Assembly: GCF_009720865.1 (NCBI RefSeq)
Contig: NZ_WNLA01000008.1
Span: forward strand, 62,001 to 126,000
DNA: 64,000 nt
Direction of reading: 5' to 3'
Source: Pseudoduganella ginsengisoli
GTDB lineage: Bacteria > Pseudomonadota > Gammaproteobacteria > Burkholderiales > Burkholderiaceae_D
The notes beneath the pieces were generated by a model that saw nothing but the letters and a program-made list of their open reading frames with translations, searched no databases and was not told the origin of the DNA. Shown here one piece after another: positions 38,071 to 46,357 of the stretch. The position numbers and the translations under genes are program-made. Position 1 is the first letter of the stretch, and each line of letters begins with the position of its first letter.

Positions 38071-38736
38071 ATGTATAGCAATGATTGCCAATGTGCGTCT
38101 TGCCGCCACACGGCGGCAGGCGGGTTTGAAGTCATGGAGTTTCCTTTTGAAATAGCGGCGCCGTTCAACGAACAGGAAGAAATGGAACTGGCCATGGAAC
38201 TGTTGTCTGTCACCAATGAGGCGGAAATGGAGCAATTCCTCGGCAACGTCTTCAAGAAGGCGTGGCAAGGCATCAAGAAAGTCGCCAAGCCGCTGGGCGG
38301 CGCGCTGCGGGGCATCGCCAAGGCCGCGCTGCCGATGGTGGGCGGAGCGCTGGGGTCATTCATTCCCATCCCCGGAGTCGGAACGGCGCTGGGTTCCGCG
38401 CTGGGCGGCGCCATCAGCAAGGCGCTGGAAATGGAAATGAATGAAATGGGGGAACTGGCGCAGGAAGACCGCGAGTTTGAAACAGCGCGGCGGGTGGTGC
38501 GGATTGCGGGCACCGCCGCCAAGCTGGCCGGCGACAGCGATGGCAGTCCGCGCGCCATACGCTGCGCGCTGATGCAGGCGGTACGCAGCCATGCGCCGCA
38601 TTTATCGGCAGCGGCGTTGCGCGCCGCCACCGGCGGCGACCCGGCGCCGAACCAGGAAGTGATGGGCGAAGAAGCTTACAGCGGCCCGTGGCGCAAGCGG
38701 CGCGCCGAGCGTTTCCCCATGCTGGAATTGCCGTAA
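38071..38736 (+). CDS. Cluster protein G: paralogue of protein B with Cys motif
   Basis: A 221-residue protein; the start at 38071 is fixed by GGAGG at 38058-38062, eight bases upstream. It opens with CQCASC (Cys6, Cys8, Cys11), a possible metal-binding or redox motif absent from the paralogues. EMELAMELLSVTNEAEMEQF with LGN (38-59), a KKAWQGIKKVAKPLGGALRG basic stretch and a glycine-zipper-like core (GGALGSFIPIPGVGTALGSA) follow. The signature QEDREFETARRVVRIAG (131-147) and VRSHAPHL (171-178) then match protein B almost position for position. It lacks the Gly/Met tail. The pair B and G, ends of the cluster, could form a two-component assembly. Confidence 0.8.
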   Translation: MYSNDCQCASCRHTAAGGFEVMEFPFEIAAPFNEQEEMELAMELLSVTNEAEMEQFLGNVFKKAWQGIKKVAKPLGGALRGIAKAALPMVGGALGSFIPIPGVGTALGSALGGAISKALEMEMNEMGELAQEDREFETARRVVRIAGTAAKLAGDSDGSPRAIRCALMQAVRSHAPHLSAAALRAATGGDPAPNQEVMGEEAYSGPWRKRRAERFPMLELP

Positions 38737-38751
38737 GCTGCGCGGTCCGCC

Positions 38752-39480
38752 ATGATCATCGACTGCCATTGCCATGCCGGCCCCGGGGATGGCTTGTCCG
38801 GCCCCTGGGACAGCGACGCGACGTTGGCGCGCTACCTGCGCCGCGCCAGCCAGGCGGGTATCGCCCGCACAGCGCTGCTGCCGGCCTTCCACAGCGATTA
38901 TGCGGTGGCCAACCGCGAAGTGGCGCGCATGGTGGCGGCCAGCCCGCAGCGCTTTTATGGCTATGCGTTCGTGCATGCGCGCAGGGACCGGGGACGCATC
39001 GGCGCCATGGTGCGCACTGCGGTCGAACAGTATGGGTTTATCGGCATCAAGGTGCACCGCCATGACGCCCGCATCAGCGGCGAAGTATGCGATGCGGCGC
39101 GCCGCTACCGGCTGCCGGTGCTGTATGACCCGGCCGGAGAGACATCGGTGGCGGAATTACTGGCCACGCAATATCCGGACGTGAATTTCATCTTGCCGCA
39201 CCTGGGCAGCTTTGCCGATGACTGGGCCGCACAGCTGGCGCTGATCGACCACCTGGTGCGGCACCCGAATATTTATGCGGATACGTCCGGCGTGCGCCGC
39301 TATGATTTGCTGGAGCAGGCGGTGCGCCGCGCCGGGCCCCACAAGCTGCTGTTTGGCAGTGACGGGCCTTGGCTGCACCCGGGGCTGGAATTGGAAAAGG
39401 TCAGATTGCTGGGCCTGCCGGCGGCCGACGAGGCGCTGATCACGGGCCACAATTTCCTGCGGCTGGCTGGTATCGGGTAA
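38752..39480 (+). CDS. Cluster protein H: amidohydrolase (Amidohydro_2 family)
   Basis: A 242-residue TIM-barrel metal-dependent hydrolase. The N-terminal metal motif is IIDCHCHAGPGD (His-x-His), followed by IGIKVHRHDAR, ILPHLGSF and the terminal LFGSDGPWLHPGLELEK aspartate motif. The family includes ACMSD-type decarboxylases and hydrolases; the substrate cannot be predicted. It starts 15 bases after gene G with a weak ribosome binding site and is the last gene of the co-directional cluster. It is convergent with the sigma-54 activator six bases later. Confidence 0.85.
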   Translation: MIIDCHCHAGPGDGLSGPWDSDATLARYLRRASQAGIARTALLPAFHSDYAVANREVARMVAASPQRFYGYAFVHARRDRGRIGAMVRTAVEQYGFIGIKVHRHDARISGEVCDAARRYRLPVLYDPAGETSVAELLATQYPDVNFILPHLGSFADDWAAQLALIDHLVRHPNIYADTSGVRRYDLLEQAVRRAGPHKLLFGSDGPWLHPGLELEKVRLLGLPAADEALITGHNFLRLAGIG

Positions 39481-39486
39481 GCCGCG

Positions 39487-40950
39487 CTAGTGGTAAGCGG
39501 GGCCGTCTTGCTTGCCCTTGCGCCGCATTTGCAGCGCGCGGTCGCTGATGCCCAGCATGGCGGCGGCGCGCTGGTTGTTGCCCTGTTGCGCTGCCAGCGC
39601 CAGGCGCATCGCGGTATCGGCTGCTGCCTGGCTGATGGCGGGCAGGGAGACGCCAAGATCCAGCGCGTGGCGCACTGCATCCGTAAAACACTGGTCCGGC
39701 CATGCGGCGCCGGCGTGCAGCCTTTCGTCAGGCGGCACGTCGCCGATAGTCAGCGGACCCGGGCCGCAATGGCGGTGCCAGATGCGCGCGACAGTCTGGC
39801 GCAGGTCGCGCACATTGCCGGGGTAATGCCGTGTCAGCAGGTATTCGCGTACGGCAGGGTCCAGTTCGTGTTGCTGGTCCGGGTCCAGCTGCTGCAAGAA
39901 ATGCGACACCAGCGGCAGGATATCGCCCTGGCGCTCGCGCAGCGGAGGCGGGCGGCAACGCCAGCCCGCGATGCGGTAATACAGGTCGGCGCGGAAGGTT
40001 CCCGCTGCGACGCAGGCTTCGAGGTCGCGGTTGGTGGCGCACACGAGGCGGAACCGGGTCGGTTGCCAATGGTTGCTGCCCAGCCGCTTGTATTGCTGTT
40101 CCTGGATCACGCGCAGCAATTGCGCCTGCAGCGGCAACGGCAATTCACCCACTTCATCGAGGAACAGGATACCGCCGTCGGCTTGCGCAAAGGCGCCGTC
40201 GCGTGCGCTGTCGGCGCCGGTGAACGCGCCTTTTTCATGGCCAAAAAATTCGCTGCCGGCCAGTTCCTGCGCCAGCGTACTGCAGTCAACCAGTACCAGC
40301 GGCGTATCGCCATGGCGGGCGTGGCTGGCGGGGAGCGCGCAACCGTTGAGTTGATGGATCAGCTTGGCAATTTGTTCCTTGCCGGTGCCGGTTTCACCGG
40401 TAATCAGCACAGGCGAGTGCGTCCATGCCGCCACTTCCACGACATTGCGCACCAGCGCGCGCCAGGCGAGGCTGTCGCCGACCAGACAGGAGCGCACGGT
40501 GTCTGTTTGCATCAACAGTTCTGTGGCGCGCCACCGTTGCAGGCGCGCTGCGCACTGGGCGGCAATGTTGCCGGCGCCGGCGGGGGCGGACGGCCACAGC
40601 AGGATGTCGGCGGCGCCGGCGTCGAGCAGCGACCAGCTTGCGTTGGCGGGAAGTATTCCACAGCAGACAGCCAATACGGATTGGCGTCCGCCGTTATCCA
40701 CGGACAGCGTACTGAAAACAGCTGACGCTTGCTGATCCCATTGGCTGAACAGAAATACCGCCATTGCGCCGGGGCTGTCATGGGCGTGCCGTAAATTCAC
40801 CCCAGCCAGGCCCAGCCCGGCTACCAGTGCGTCGGCAGCGCCATCCGGCAACGGTGCGGCCGGATGCAGGGACGCGGTCAGTATGTCTTCGGCACCCATA
40901 CCATCAAAATAGGCAGGAAGCAGACTGGGTGGTTGAGGGGACGCAAGCAT
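39487..40950 (-). CDS. Sigma-54-dependent transcriptional activator (bacterial enhancer-binding protein)
   Basis: A 487-residue activator. The N-terminal 150 residues are an unrecognised regulatory domain with a faint receiver-like pattern (LLDAGAADILLWPSAPAGAG) but without a clear phosphoacceptor. The AAA+ domain has Walker A GETGTGKE (185-192), the sigma-54-contacting GAFTGA loop (241-246), Walker B GGILFLDEVGELP (259-271) and an RADLYYRIAGW arginine finger region. A Fis-type helix-turn-helix closes the protein (NNQRAAAMLGISDRALQMRR). An intact GAFTGA means it should open sigma-54 promoters; the only strong one I found in this window is at 31413, in front of the cluster it borders. The pairing is inference from position. 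Confidence 0.9.
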   Translation of the reverse strand: MLASPQPPSLLPAYFDGMGAEDILTASLHPAAPLPDGAADALVAGLGLAGVNLRHAHDSPGAMAVFLFSQWDQQASAVFSTLSVDNGGRQSVLAVCCGILPANASWSLLDAGAADILLWPSAPAGAGNIAAQCAARLQRWRATELLMQTDTVRSCLVGDSLAWRALVRNVVEVAAWTHSPVLITGETGTGKEQIAKLIHQLNGCALPASHARHGDTPLVLVDCSTLAQELAGSEFFGHEKGAFTGADSARDGAFAQADGGILFLDEVGELPLPLQAQLLRVIQEQQYKRLGSNHWQPTRFRLVCATNRDLEACVAAGTFRADLYYRIAGWRCRPPPLRERQGDILPLVSHFLQQLDPDQQHELDPAVREYLLTRHYPGNVRDLRQTVARIWHRHCGPGPLTIGDVPPDERLHAGAAWPDQCFTDAVRHALDLGVSLPAISQAAADTAMRLALAAQQGNNQRAAAMLGISDRALQMRRKGKQDGPAYH

Positions 40951-41094
40951 ACCGGCTGCTTATGGTAATGGCGGAAAGATTATTGAATCACTACGATTCT
41001 ACGCCCGCCGCCTTGCCATGGTGACGGCCAAGCCCGAAAAGCAACTCTGCCGCAACTTCCGCGCTATGAGCATCATGCGAACGATAGTTCTTTT

Positions 41095-41226
41095 GGGGCC
41101 AGGCCCCGAAGTATCGAGTCGTTCGCTTTGAGTCGGTGCCAGGCACCAAACGGATTTGAATCGGTGCCAGGCACCAAGCGGATTTGCAACACTTTTTAAA
41201 TCGGTGCCAGGCACCAAACGGATTTG
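41095..41226 (+). repeat. Palindromic repeat cluster (GGTGCCAGGCACC type)
   Basis: GGTGCCAGGCACC occurs at 41135-41147, 41163-41175 and 41203-41215. Each is inside a 26-base unit (41133-41158, 41161-41186, 41201-41226) that continues with CAARCGGATTTG; starts are 28 and 40 bases apart. GGGGCCAGGCCCC at 41095-41107 has the same six-A-six design. Related but degenerate GGTGCC/GGTGTCAG strings are seen near 43620-43655 and 44447. Confidence 0.8.
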
Positions 41227-41242
41227 CAACTCTTTTTCCAAT

Positions 41243-41266
41243 AAAAAGGCCGGCGATATGCCGGCC
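41243..41266 (-). terminator. Rho-independent terminator of the decarboxylase gene
   Basis: Read on the minus strand, GGCCGGC and GCCGGCC form a perfect seven-base stem with a five-base loop, followed by five T residues (41243-41247 as A on the plus strand). It lies 26 bases beyond the stop at 41292. Confidence 0.85.
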
Positions 41267-41291
41267 CTTGGGTGTCACGCTGGTGTGGTGA

Positions 41292-43547
41292 TTACTGCTT
41301 CACGCAATCGACGAAGTAATCGCGCTTGCCATTGACTTCGCGCTTGACCAGGCCGTGCACGTCCGTCTCGAAGCCTGGGAAGCGTTCGTTGAAATCGCGT
41401 GCAAAGCGCAGGTAATCGACGATGGTCTTGTTGAAGCGTTCGCCCGGGATCAGCAGCGGGATGCCCGGCGGGTATGGCGTCAGCAGGATCGATGTGATGC
41501 GGCCTTCCAGTTCATCGATGGCCACGCGTTCGATTTCACGGTGCGCCATTTTCGCAAACGCTTCCGATGGCTTCATCGCAGGCACCATGTCCGACAGGTA
41601 CATCTCGGTGGTCAGGCGCGCCACGTCATACGCTTTGTAGAAGTCGTGGATTTGCTGGCACAGGTCGCGCAAGCCCATCGATTCATAGCGCGGGTTTGCG
41701 GCGGCGAATTCCGGCAAGATGCGCCACATCGGCATGTTCTTGTCGTAATCGTCCTTGAACTGCTGCAGCGCGGTCAGCAGCGTGTTCCAGCGGCCTTTGG
41801 TAATGCCGATGGTGAACATGATGAAGAACGAATACAGGCCGCATTTTTCCACGATGACGCCGTGTTCCGCCAGGTACTTGGTCACGATGGACGCAGGGAT
41901 ACCGGTTTCGCCAAACTGGCCGTCCAGCGACAGGCCCGGATTGACGATGGTGGCCTTGATCGGGTCCAACATGTTGAAGCCCGGCGCCAGGTCGCCAAAG
42001 CCGTGCCATTCCTTGCTTTCCGCCTTGAAGATCCAGTCTTCCTGCGAACCGATGCCTTCTTCCGCGAAGGTGTCCGGGCCCCAGACCTTGAACCACCAGT
42101 CTTTGCCCCATTCCTCGTCGATCTTTTTCATGGCGCGGCGGAAGTCCAGCGCTTCCAGGATGGATTCTTCCACCAGCGCAGTGCCGCCTGGCGCTTCCAT
42201 CATGGCCGCCGCCACGTCGCACGATGCGATGATCGAATACTGCGGCGACGTCGACGTGTGCATCAGGTACGCTTCATTGAAGGCGTCCTTGTCCAGCTGC
42301 ACGGATTCGGAGTCGCGCACCAGCACTTGCGATGCCTGCGACAGGCCGGCCAGCAATTTATGGGTCGACTGGGTCGAGAAGATCAGCGATTCCTTGGCGC
42401 GCGGACGGTCTTTGCCGATCGCGTGCATGTTCTTGTAGAAATCGTGGAACGTTGCGTGCGGCAGCCAAGCTTCGTCGAAGTGCAAGGTGTCGATTTCACC
42501 GTCCAGCATTTCCCGCAGGGTTTCCACGTTGTACACGACGCCGTCGTACGTCGATTGCGTGATGGTCAGAATGCGCGGCTTCTTGTTGGCGGCGTCGCGC
42601 GCGAACGGGTTGTTTTCAATCTTGCGCTTGATCGATTCCATGGTGAATTCTTCCAGTGGAATCGGGCCGATGATGCCCAGGTGGTTGCGGGTCGGCATCA
42701 GGAACACGGGGATCGCGCCGCACATGATGATCGAGTGCAGGATCGATTTGTGGCAGTTGCGGTCCACGACAACGATGTCGCCGGGCGCCACGGTCGAGTG
42801 CCACACCATCTTGTTCGACGTCGACGTGCCGTTGGTCACGAAGTAAGCGTGGTCGGCGTTGTAAATGCGCGCCGCGTTGCGTTCGGATGCGGCCACGGGG
42901 CCGGTATGGTCCAGCAGCTGGCCCAGTTCTTCCACCGCGTTGCAGACATCGGCGCGCAGCATGTTTTCACCGAAGAATTGGTGGAACATCTGGCCGATTG
43001 GCGACTTCAGGAAAGCCACGCCGCCCGAGTGGCCCGGGCAGTGCCACGAGTACGAGCCATCGTTGGCATAGTGCACCAGCGCGCGGAAGAACGGCGGCGC
43101 CAGCGAATCCAGGTACGACTTGGCTTCGCGGATGATGTGGCGCGCGACGAATTCCGGCGTATCTTCAAACATGTGGATGAAGCCGTGCAATTCGCGCAAG
43201 ATGTCATTCGGGATGTGGCGCGACGTGCGGGTTTCGCCGTACAGGTAAATCGGGATGTCCGCGTTCTTGTAGCGGATTTCTTCGACGAAGGCGCGCAGCG
43301 ACTTCAGCGCCTCGTCGGTTTCTTCCTTGGAACCGCCGCCGAATTCCTCGTCGTCGATGGACAGCACGAAGGCCGAGGCGCGCGATTGCTGCTGGGCGAA
43401 CTGGGACAGGTCGCCATAGCTGGTTACGCCCAGCACTTCCATGCCTTCTTTCTCCATCGCGGCGGCCAGGGCGCGAATACCCAGTCCGGACGTGTTCTCG
43501 GAACGGAAATCTTCATCAATGATGACGATAGGGAAACGAAATTTCAT
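41292..43547 (-). CDS. Orn/Lys/Arg decarboxylase (fold III, class I large type)
   Basis: A 751-residue PLP-dependent amino acid decarboxylase. The start at 43547 (MKFRFPIVIIDEDF) has GGAGA upstream on its strand; an ATG eight codons earlier is less likely. The N-terminal wing domain is receiver-like. The core has CPGHSGGVAFLKSP, NGTSTSNKMVWHS, HFDEAWLPHATFHDFY and the lysine Lys397 in STQSTHKLLAGLSQ. The C-terminal domain (GIPLLIPGERF) is complete. It makes cadaverine, putrescine or agmatine and consumes protons. Which substrate is preferred cannot be read, and no antiporter gene is adjacent, so biosynthetic arginine or lysine decarboxylation is as likely as acid resistance. Confidence 0.93.
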   Translation of the reverse strand: MKFRFPIVIIDEDFRSENTSGLGIRALAAAMEKEGMEVLGVTSYGDLSQFAQQQSRASAFVLSIDDEEFGGGSKEETDEALKSLRAFVEEIRYKNADIPIYLYGETRTSRHIPNDILRELHGFIHMFEDTPEFVARHIIREAKSYLDSLAPPFFRALVHYANDGSYSWHCPGHSGGVAFLKSPIGQMFHQFFGENMLRADVCNAVEELGQLLDHTGPVAASERNAARIYNADHAYFVTNGTSTSNKMVWHSTVAPGDIVVVDRNCHKSILHSIIMCGAIPVFLMPTRNHLGIIGPIPLEEFTMESIKRKIENNPFARDAANKKPRILTITQSTYDGVVYNVETLREMLDGEIDTLHFDEAWLPHATFHDFYKNMHAIGKDRPRAKESLIFSTQSTHKLLAGLSQASQVLVRDSESVQLDKDAFNEAYLMHTSTSPQYSIIASCDVAAAMMEAPGGTALVEESILEALDFRRAMKKIDEEWGKDWWFKVWGPDTFAEEGIGSQEDWIFKAESKEWHGFGDLAPGFNMLDPIKATIVNPGLSLDGQFGETGIPASIVTKYLAEHGVIVEKCGLYSFFIMFTIGITKGRWNTLLTALQQFKDDYDKNMPMWRILPEFAAANPRYESMGLRDLCQQIHDFYKAYDVARLTTEMYLSDMVPAMKPSEAFAKMAHREIERVAIDELEGRITSILLTPYPPGIPLLIPGERFNKTIVDYLRFARDFNERFPGFETDVHGLVKREVNGKRDYFVDCVKQ

Positions 43548-43759
43548 GGATGTCTTTCTCCAAAAGAACAACCGCCCCGGGATCGTTCAACTCCGGAGCG
43601 GGCTGGGCTTGAATCAGTGATCCCTGACACCTGCGGTATCAGGCACCAGAGTCATGGTACAAAAATTAAGAGCGCGATTCTCGCAGAAAACTCACAGCTT
43701 TTGGGAAAAAAGTTTCCGAATTTTCTGTCAAATTGTTTTCTATGATAGACGATACGGCA

Positions 43760-44365
43760 TTAATGGTGCGCGCCACCGCCGAGGAAGGCCAGCGGATCGA
43801 CGTGCGCACCGGCGCAGATGCCCAGCACGATGCCGGCAGCCGCCACCGCGTAAGACGTGTACAGCAGCCATTTACGGTGCGTCAGCAGCGTAATGGCCGC
43901 CAGCGAAATGGCGATTTGCACGGCCGTCGTCGCCAGCGCCCACTGGTGGTGCGTATGCATGGCCGCATCGGATTTTTTGTTCCATTCAGCCGACGACGCT
44001 TCCGCCTTTTCCGCGTCTTTCTTGATTTCTTCTTTTTCCGTCTTGTAGCGGGCCACTTCGGCCTTGTACTTTTCCGTATCCGCGCCCGGCAAAATCATGG
44101 CCAGTTCGGCCAGGTTTTGCTTGGACGACTTCGACTGGTAAAACGCCCAGCTGTTGGCAGCCTGGGTTTTATCGATGGCGGCATTGTTTTTGAACATGGC
44201 CGCCTCATTTTGCGTGGCGCCGCCCTGGTAGCCGAACAGCGCGCCGACCGTGGCCAGGATGGCTGTGGTGACGGCGATATTGCCGGCAAATTTATCATCG
44301 CTGTGGGCAGCGTGTTCAACCGCGTGGTCGTGCGGGCCGTGAACGTGGAAACCGTGTCCGGACAT
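43760..44365 (-). CDS. DUF4337 family membrane protein
   Basis: A 201-residue protein with a His-rich start (MSGHGFHVHGPHDHAVEHAAHSD), one membrane helix (about 28-47, NIAVTTAILATVGALFGYQG), a long charged coiled coil (about 75-135, KYKAEVARYKTEKEEIKKDAEKAEAS would lie here) and two C-terminal helices ending GICAGAHVDPLAFLGGG. This matches DUF4337 as I recall it; its function is unknown. The His-rich ends may bind metal. It lies 37 bases downstream of folA on the same strand, so the two may share a transcript. Confidence 0.82.
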   Translation of the reverse strand: MSGHGFHVHGPHDHAVEHAAHSDDKFAGNIAVTTAILATVGALFGYQGGATQNEAAMFKNNAAIDKTQAANSWAFYQSKSSKQNLAELAMILPGADTEKYKAEVARYKTEKEEIKKDAEKAEASSAEWNKKSDAAMHTHHQWALATTAVQIAISLAAITLLTHRKWLLYTSYAVAAAGIVLGICAGAHVDPLAFLGGGAHH

Positions 44366-44402
44366 GGGGATACCTCGTCAATTAATAATGAGTGTGAAGA
44401 AT

Positions 44403-44885
44403 TCAGCTTGCGCGGCGCAAGGTCACGAAGGCGTATTCAAGCCCGGTGCCTGACACGTGCGTTTCACGCGCGGTTTCGCGCCATTCAGGCCCCAGTGCAG
44501 GGAAGTGCGCGTCGCATTCGTATACAGCCTGGATTTCCGTCATGATGACTGTATCGGCCACGGCCAGCGCCTGCGCGTAGACTTGCGCGCCGCCAATGAT
44601 GTAAGCCTGCGCATCGCCAGCCACCAGTTTACGTGCTTCATCGATCGAGTGCACGGTTTCCACGCCATCCGCGCGCCAGTCCGCGTTGCGCGTGACGACA
44701 ATGTTACGGCGGTTTGGCAGTGGGCGGCCGATGGATTCGAATGTCTTGCGGCCCATGATGATGGGGTGCCCGGTTGTCAGGCGCTTGAAATGCGCCAGGT
44801 CTTCCGGCAGTTTCCACGGCAGCGTGTTGTTGATGCCGATGCCGCGCTCCTGGTCGGCGGCAACGATGATGGCCAGCAGTGTCAT
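44403..44885 (-). CDS. folA: Dihydrofolate reductase
   Basis: A 160-residue DHFR that reduces dihydrofolate for thymidylate synthesis. Hallmarks are IVAADQERGIGINNTLPWKLPEDLAHFKR at the N-terminus (read in parts: GIGINNTLPWKLPEDL), GHPIIMGRKTFESIG, LPNRRNIVVTR and AYIIGGAQVYAQAL, with the active-site acidic residue in LPEDL. Length is normal. A perfect -10 hexamer TATAAT (minus strand, 44918-44923) lies about 33 bases before the start, with no good -35. thyA is not adjacent but lies at 58241. Confidence 0.95.
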   Translation of the reverse strand: MTLLAIIVAADQERGIGINNTLPWKLPEDLAHFKRLTTGHPIIMGRKTFESIGRPLPNRRNIVVTRNADWRADGVETVHSIDEARKLVAGDAQAYIIGGAQVYAQALAVADTVIMTEIQAVYECDAHFPALGPEWRETARETHVSGTGLEYAFVTLRRAS

Positions 44886-45187
44886 TGTTTAAATAATCCT
44901 TGTTGCATGAACCGCGCATTATAGCTTGTTCATCACGCAGCGCCGCCACGATCCCGTGATTGAGAAACAGGCTAACCAAGCTGCCAAGAGAGCTTGCCTG
45001 AATGAATAGCCCCTTTTTACACACCCGTTGTGCGCGTGCCTCAACTTGCAAAATGCTCCCATGCGTTTCGCTGGATTGTGACATTTCGAGAGAATTGAAC
45101 GAATTATTTTTTGTATCGTGCCTGTAGCGCCAGAGAAATTAATCAGAAGAAACGGCCTGTCATCAGTCTTGACCTCGGAGGGAGACA
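44886..45187 (+). other. 302-base divergent intergenic region folA / carA
   Basis: No gene is visible. On the minus strand TATAAT (44918-44923) is a plausible -10 for folA. Toward carA the AT-rich stretch around 45095-45115 may hold a promoter but no clear -35/-10 pair can be named. A strong GGAGGGAGA ribosome binding site precedes carA. I see no attenuator, PUR box or ARG box that I could defend. Confidence 0.35.
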
Positions 45188-46357
45188 ATGAAGCACCCAC
45201 TCAGGCACGCTCTTGGAGACGTGCAGCATGCGATATTGGCATTGGCGGACGGCACGCTGTTCCAAGGCGTATCAATAGGCGCGGCAGGCGCCACCAGCGG
45301 CGAAGTCGTGTTCAATACCGCCATGACGGGTTATCAGGAAATCCTCAGTGACCCCAGCTATAGCCGCCAGATTGTCACACTGACGTATCCGCATATCGGC
45401 AATACGGGCATCAACACGGAAGATGGCGAATCGCCGCGGCTGCACGCCGCCGGCCTCGTCATCAAGGACTTGCCGCTGCTAATGTCGAATTTCCGCGCCA
45501 CGCAAACACTGCCGGAGTGGCTGCGCGAACAGGATGTCGTCGCCATCGCAGGCATCGATACCCGCAAGCTGACCCGCATCCTGCGTGAAAAAGGCGCGCA
45601 GAACGGCGCCATCGTCACGGGTGACGACGCCGTCAAGGTGGCGGAAGCGGCGCTGGAACGGGCGCGTGCTTTCCCTGGCTTGAACGGCATGGACCTGGCC
45701 CGCACCGTCACCACCAAGGAAGCGTTTGAATGGCGGGAAACGGAATGGATGCTGGGCCGCGGCTTCGGCCAGCAGCACGCACCGCGCTTCCACGTGGTCG
45801 CGTATGACTTTGGCGTCAAAGCCAACATCCTGCGCATGCTGGCTGAACGGGGCTGCAAAGTCACGGTGCTGCCGGCTGAAGCGGGGGCGCAAGCGGCGCT
45901 GGCGCTGCAGCCGGACGGCATCTTCCTGTCCAATGGCCCTGGCGACCCGGGACCTTGCGACTATGCGATCACTGCGGCGCGCGAGTTGATGGACAAAGGC
46001 ATCCCCACGTTTGGCATTTGCCTCGGCCATCAAATTATGGCGCTGGCGTGCGGCGCCCGCACCATCAAAATGAAGTTCGGCCACCACGGCGCCAACCACC
46101 CGGTGCAGGATGTGGCAACCGGTGAAGTCATGATCACGTCGCAAAACCACGGCTTTGCTGTTGATGCGTCAACCTTGCCGGCCAACTGTGCCGTCACACA
46201 CGTGTCGCTGTTCGATGGCTCGCTGCAAGGCTTTATGCGGCTCGACCGTCCCGCATTCTGCTTCCAGGGCCACCCGGAAGCCTCGCCCGGCCCACATGAC
46301 CTGGCGCCACTGTTTGATAAATTTATTTCGATGATGGGAGACCGCCAGCATGGCTAA
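45188..46357 (+). CDS. carA: Carbamoyl-phosphate synthase small (glutaminase) subunit
   Basis: A 389-residue glutamine amidotransferase that supplies ammonia to CarB. The N-terminal domain ([36 protein letters not shown]) and the class I GATase domain are complete. The nucleophile is Cys278 in FGICLGHQ and the His/Glu pair is in [22 protein letters not shown] precedes the ATG at 45188. It overlaps carB by eight bases. No greA follows carB here, although carAB-greA is a common arrangement in related bacteria, so this may be a second carAB copy. Confidence 0.93.
   Translation: MKHPLRHALGDVQHAILALADGTLFQGVSIGAAGATSGEVVFNTAMTGYQEILSDPSYSRQIVTLTYPHIGNTGINTEDGESPRLHAAGLVIKDLPLLMSNFRATQTLPEWLREQDVVAIAGIDTRKLTRILREKGAQNGAIVTGDDAVKVAEAALERARAFPGLNGMDLARTVTTKEAFEWRETEWMLGRGFGQQHAPRFHVVAYDFGVKANILRMLAERGCKVTVLPAEAGAQAALALQPDGIFLSNGPGDPGPCDYAITAARELMDKGIPTFGICLGHQIMALACGARTIKMKFGHHGANHPVQDVATGEVMITSQNHGFAVDASTLPANCAVTHVSLFDGSLQGFMRLDRPAFCFQGHPEASPGPHDLAPLFDKFISMMGDRQHG

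Larger units (their letters stand above)
40951..41291 (+). other. 341-base intergenic region with palindromic repeats and a terminator
   Basis: No gene is evident. It contains four 13-base palindromes of identical design (six-base arm, central A, six-base arm), three of them within a 26-base direct repeat, and the terminator of the decarboxylase gene. The first 140 bases hold the weak upstream region of the sigma-54 activator. Confidence 0.6.
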
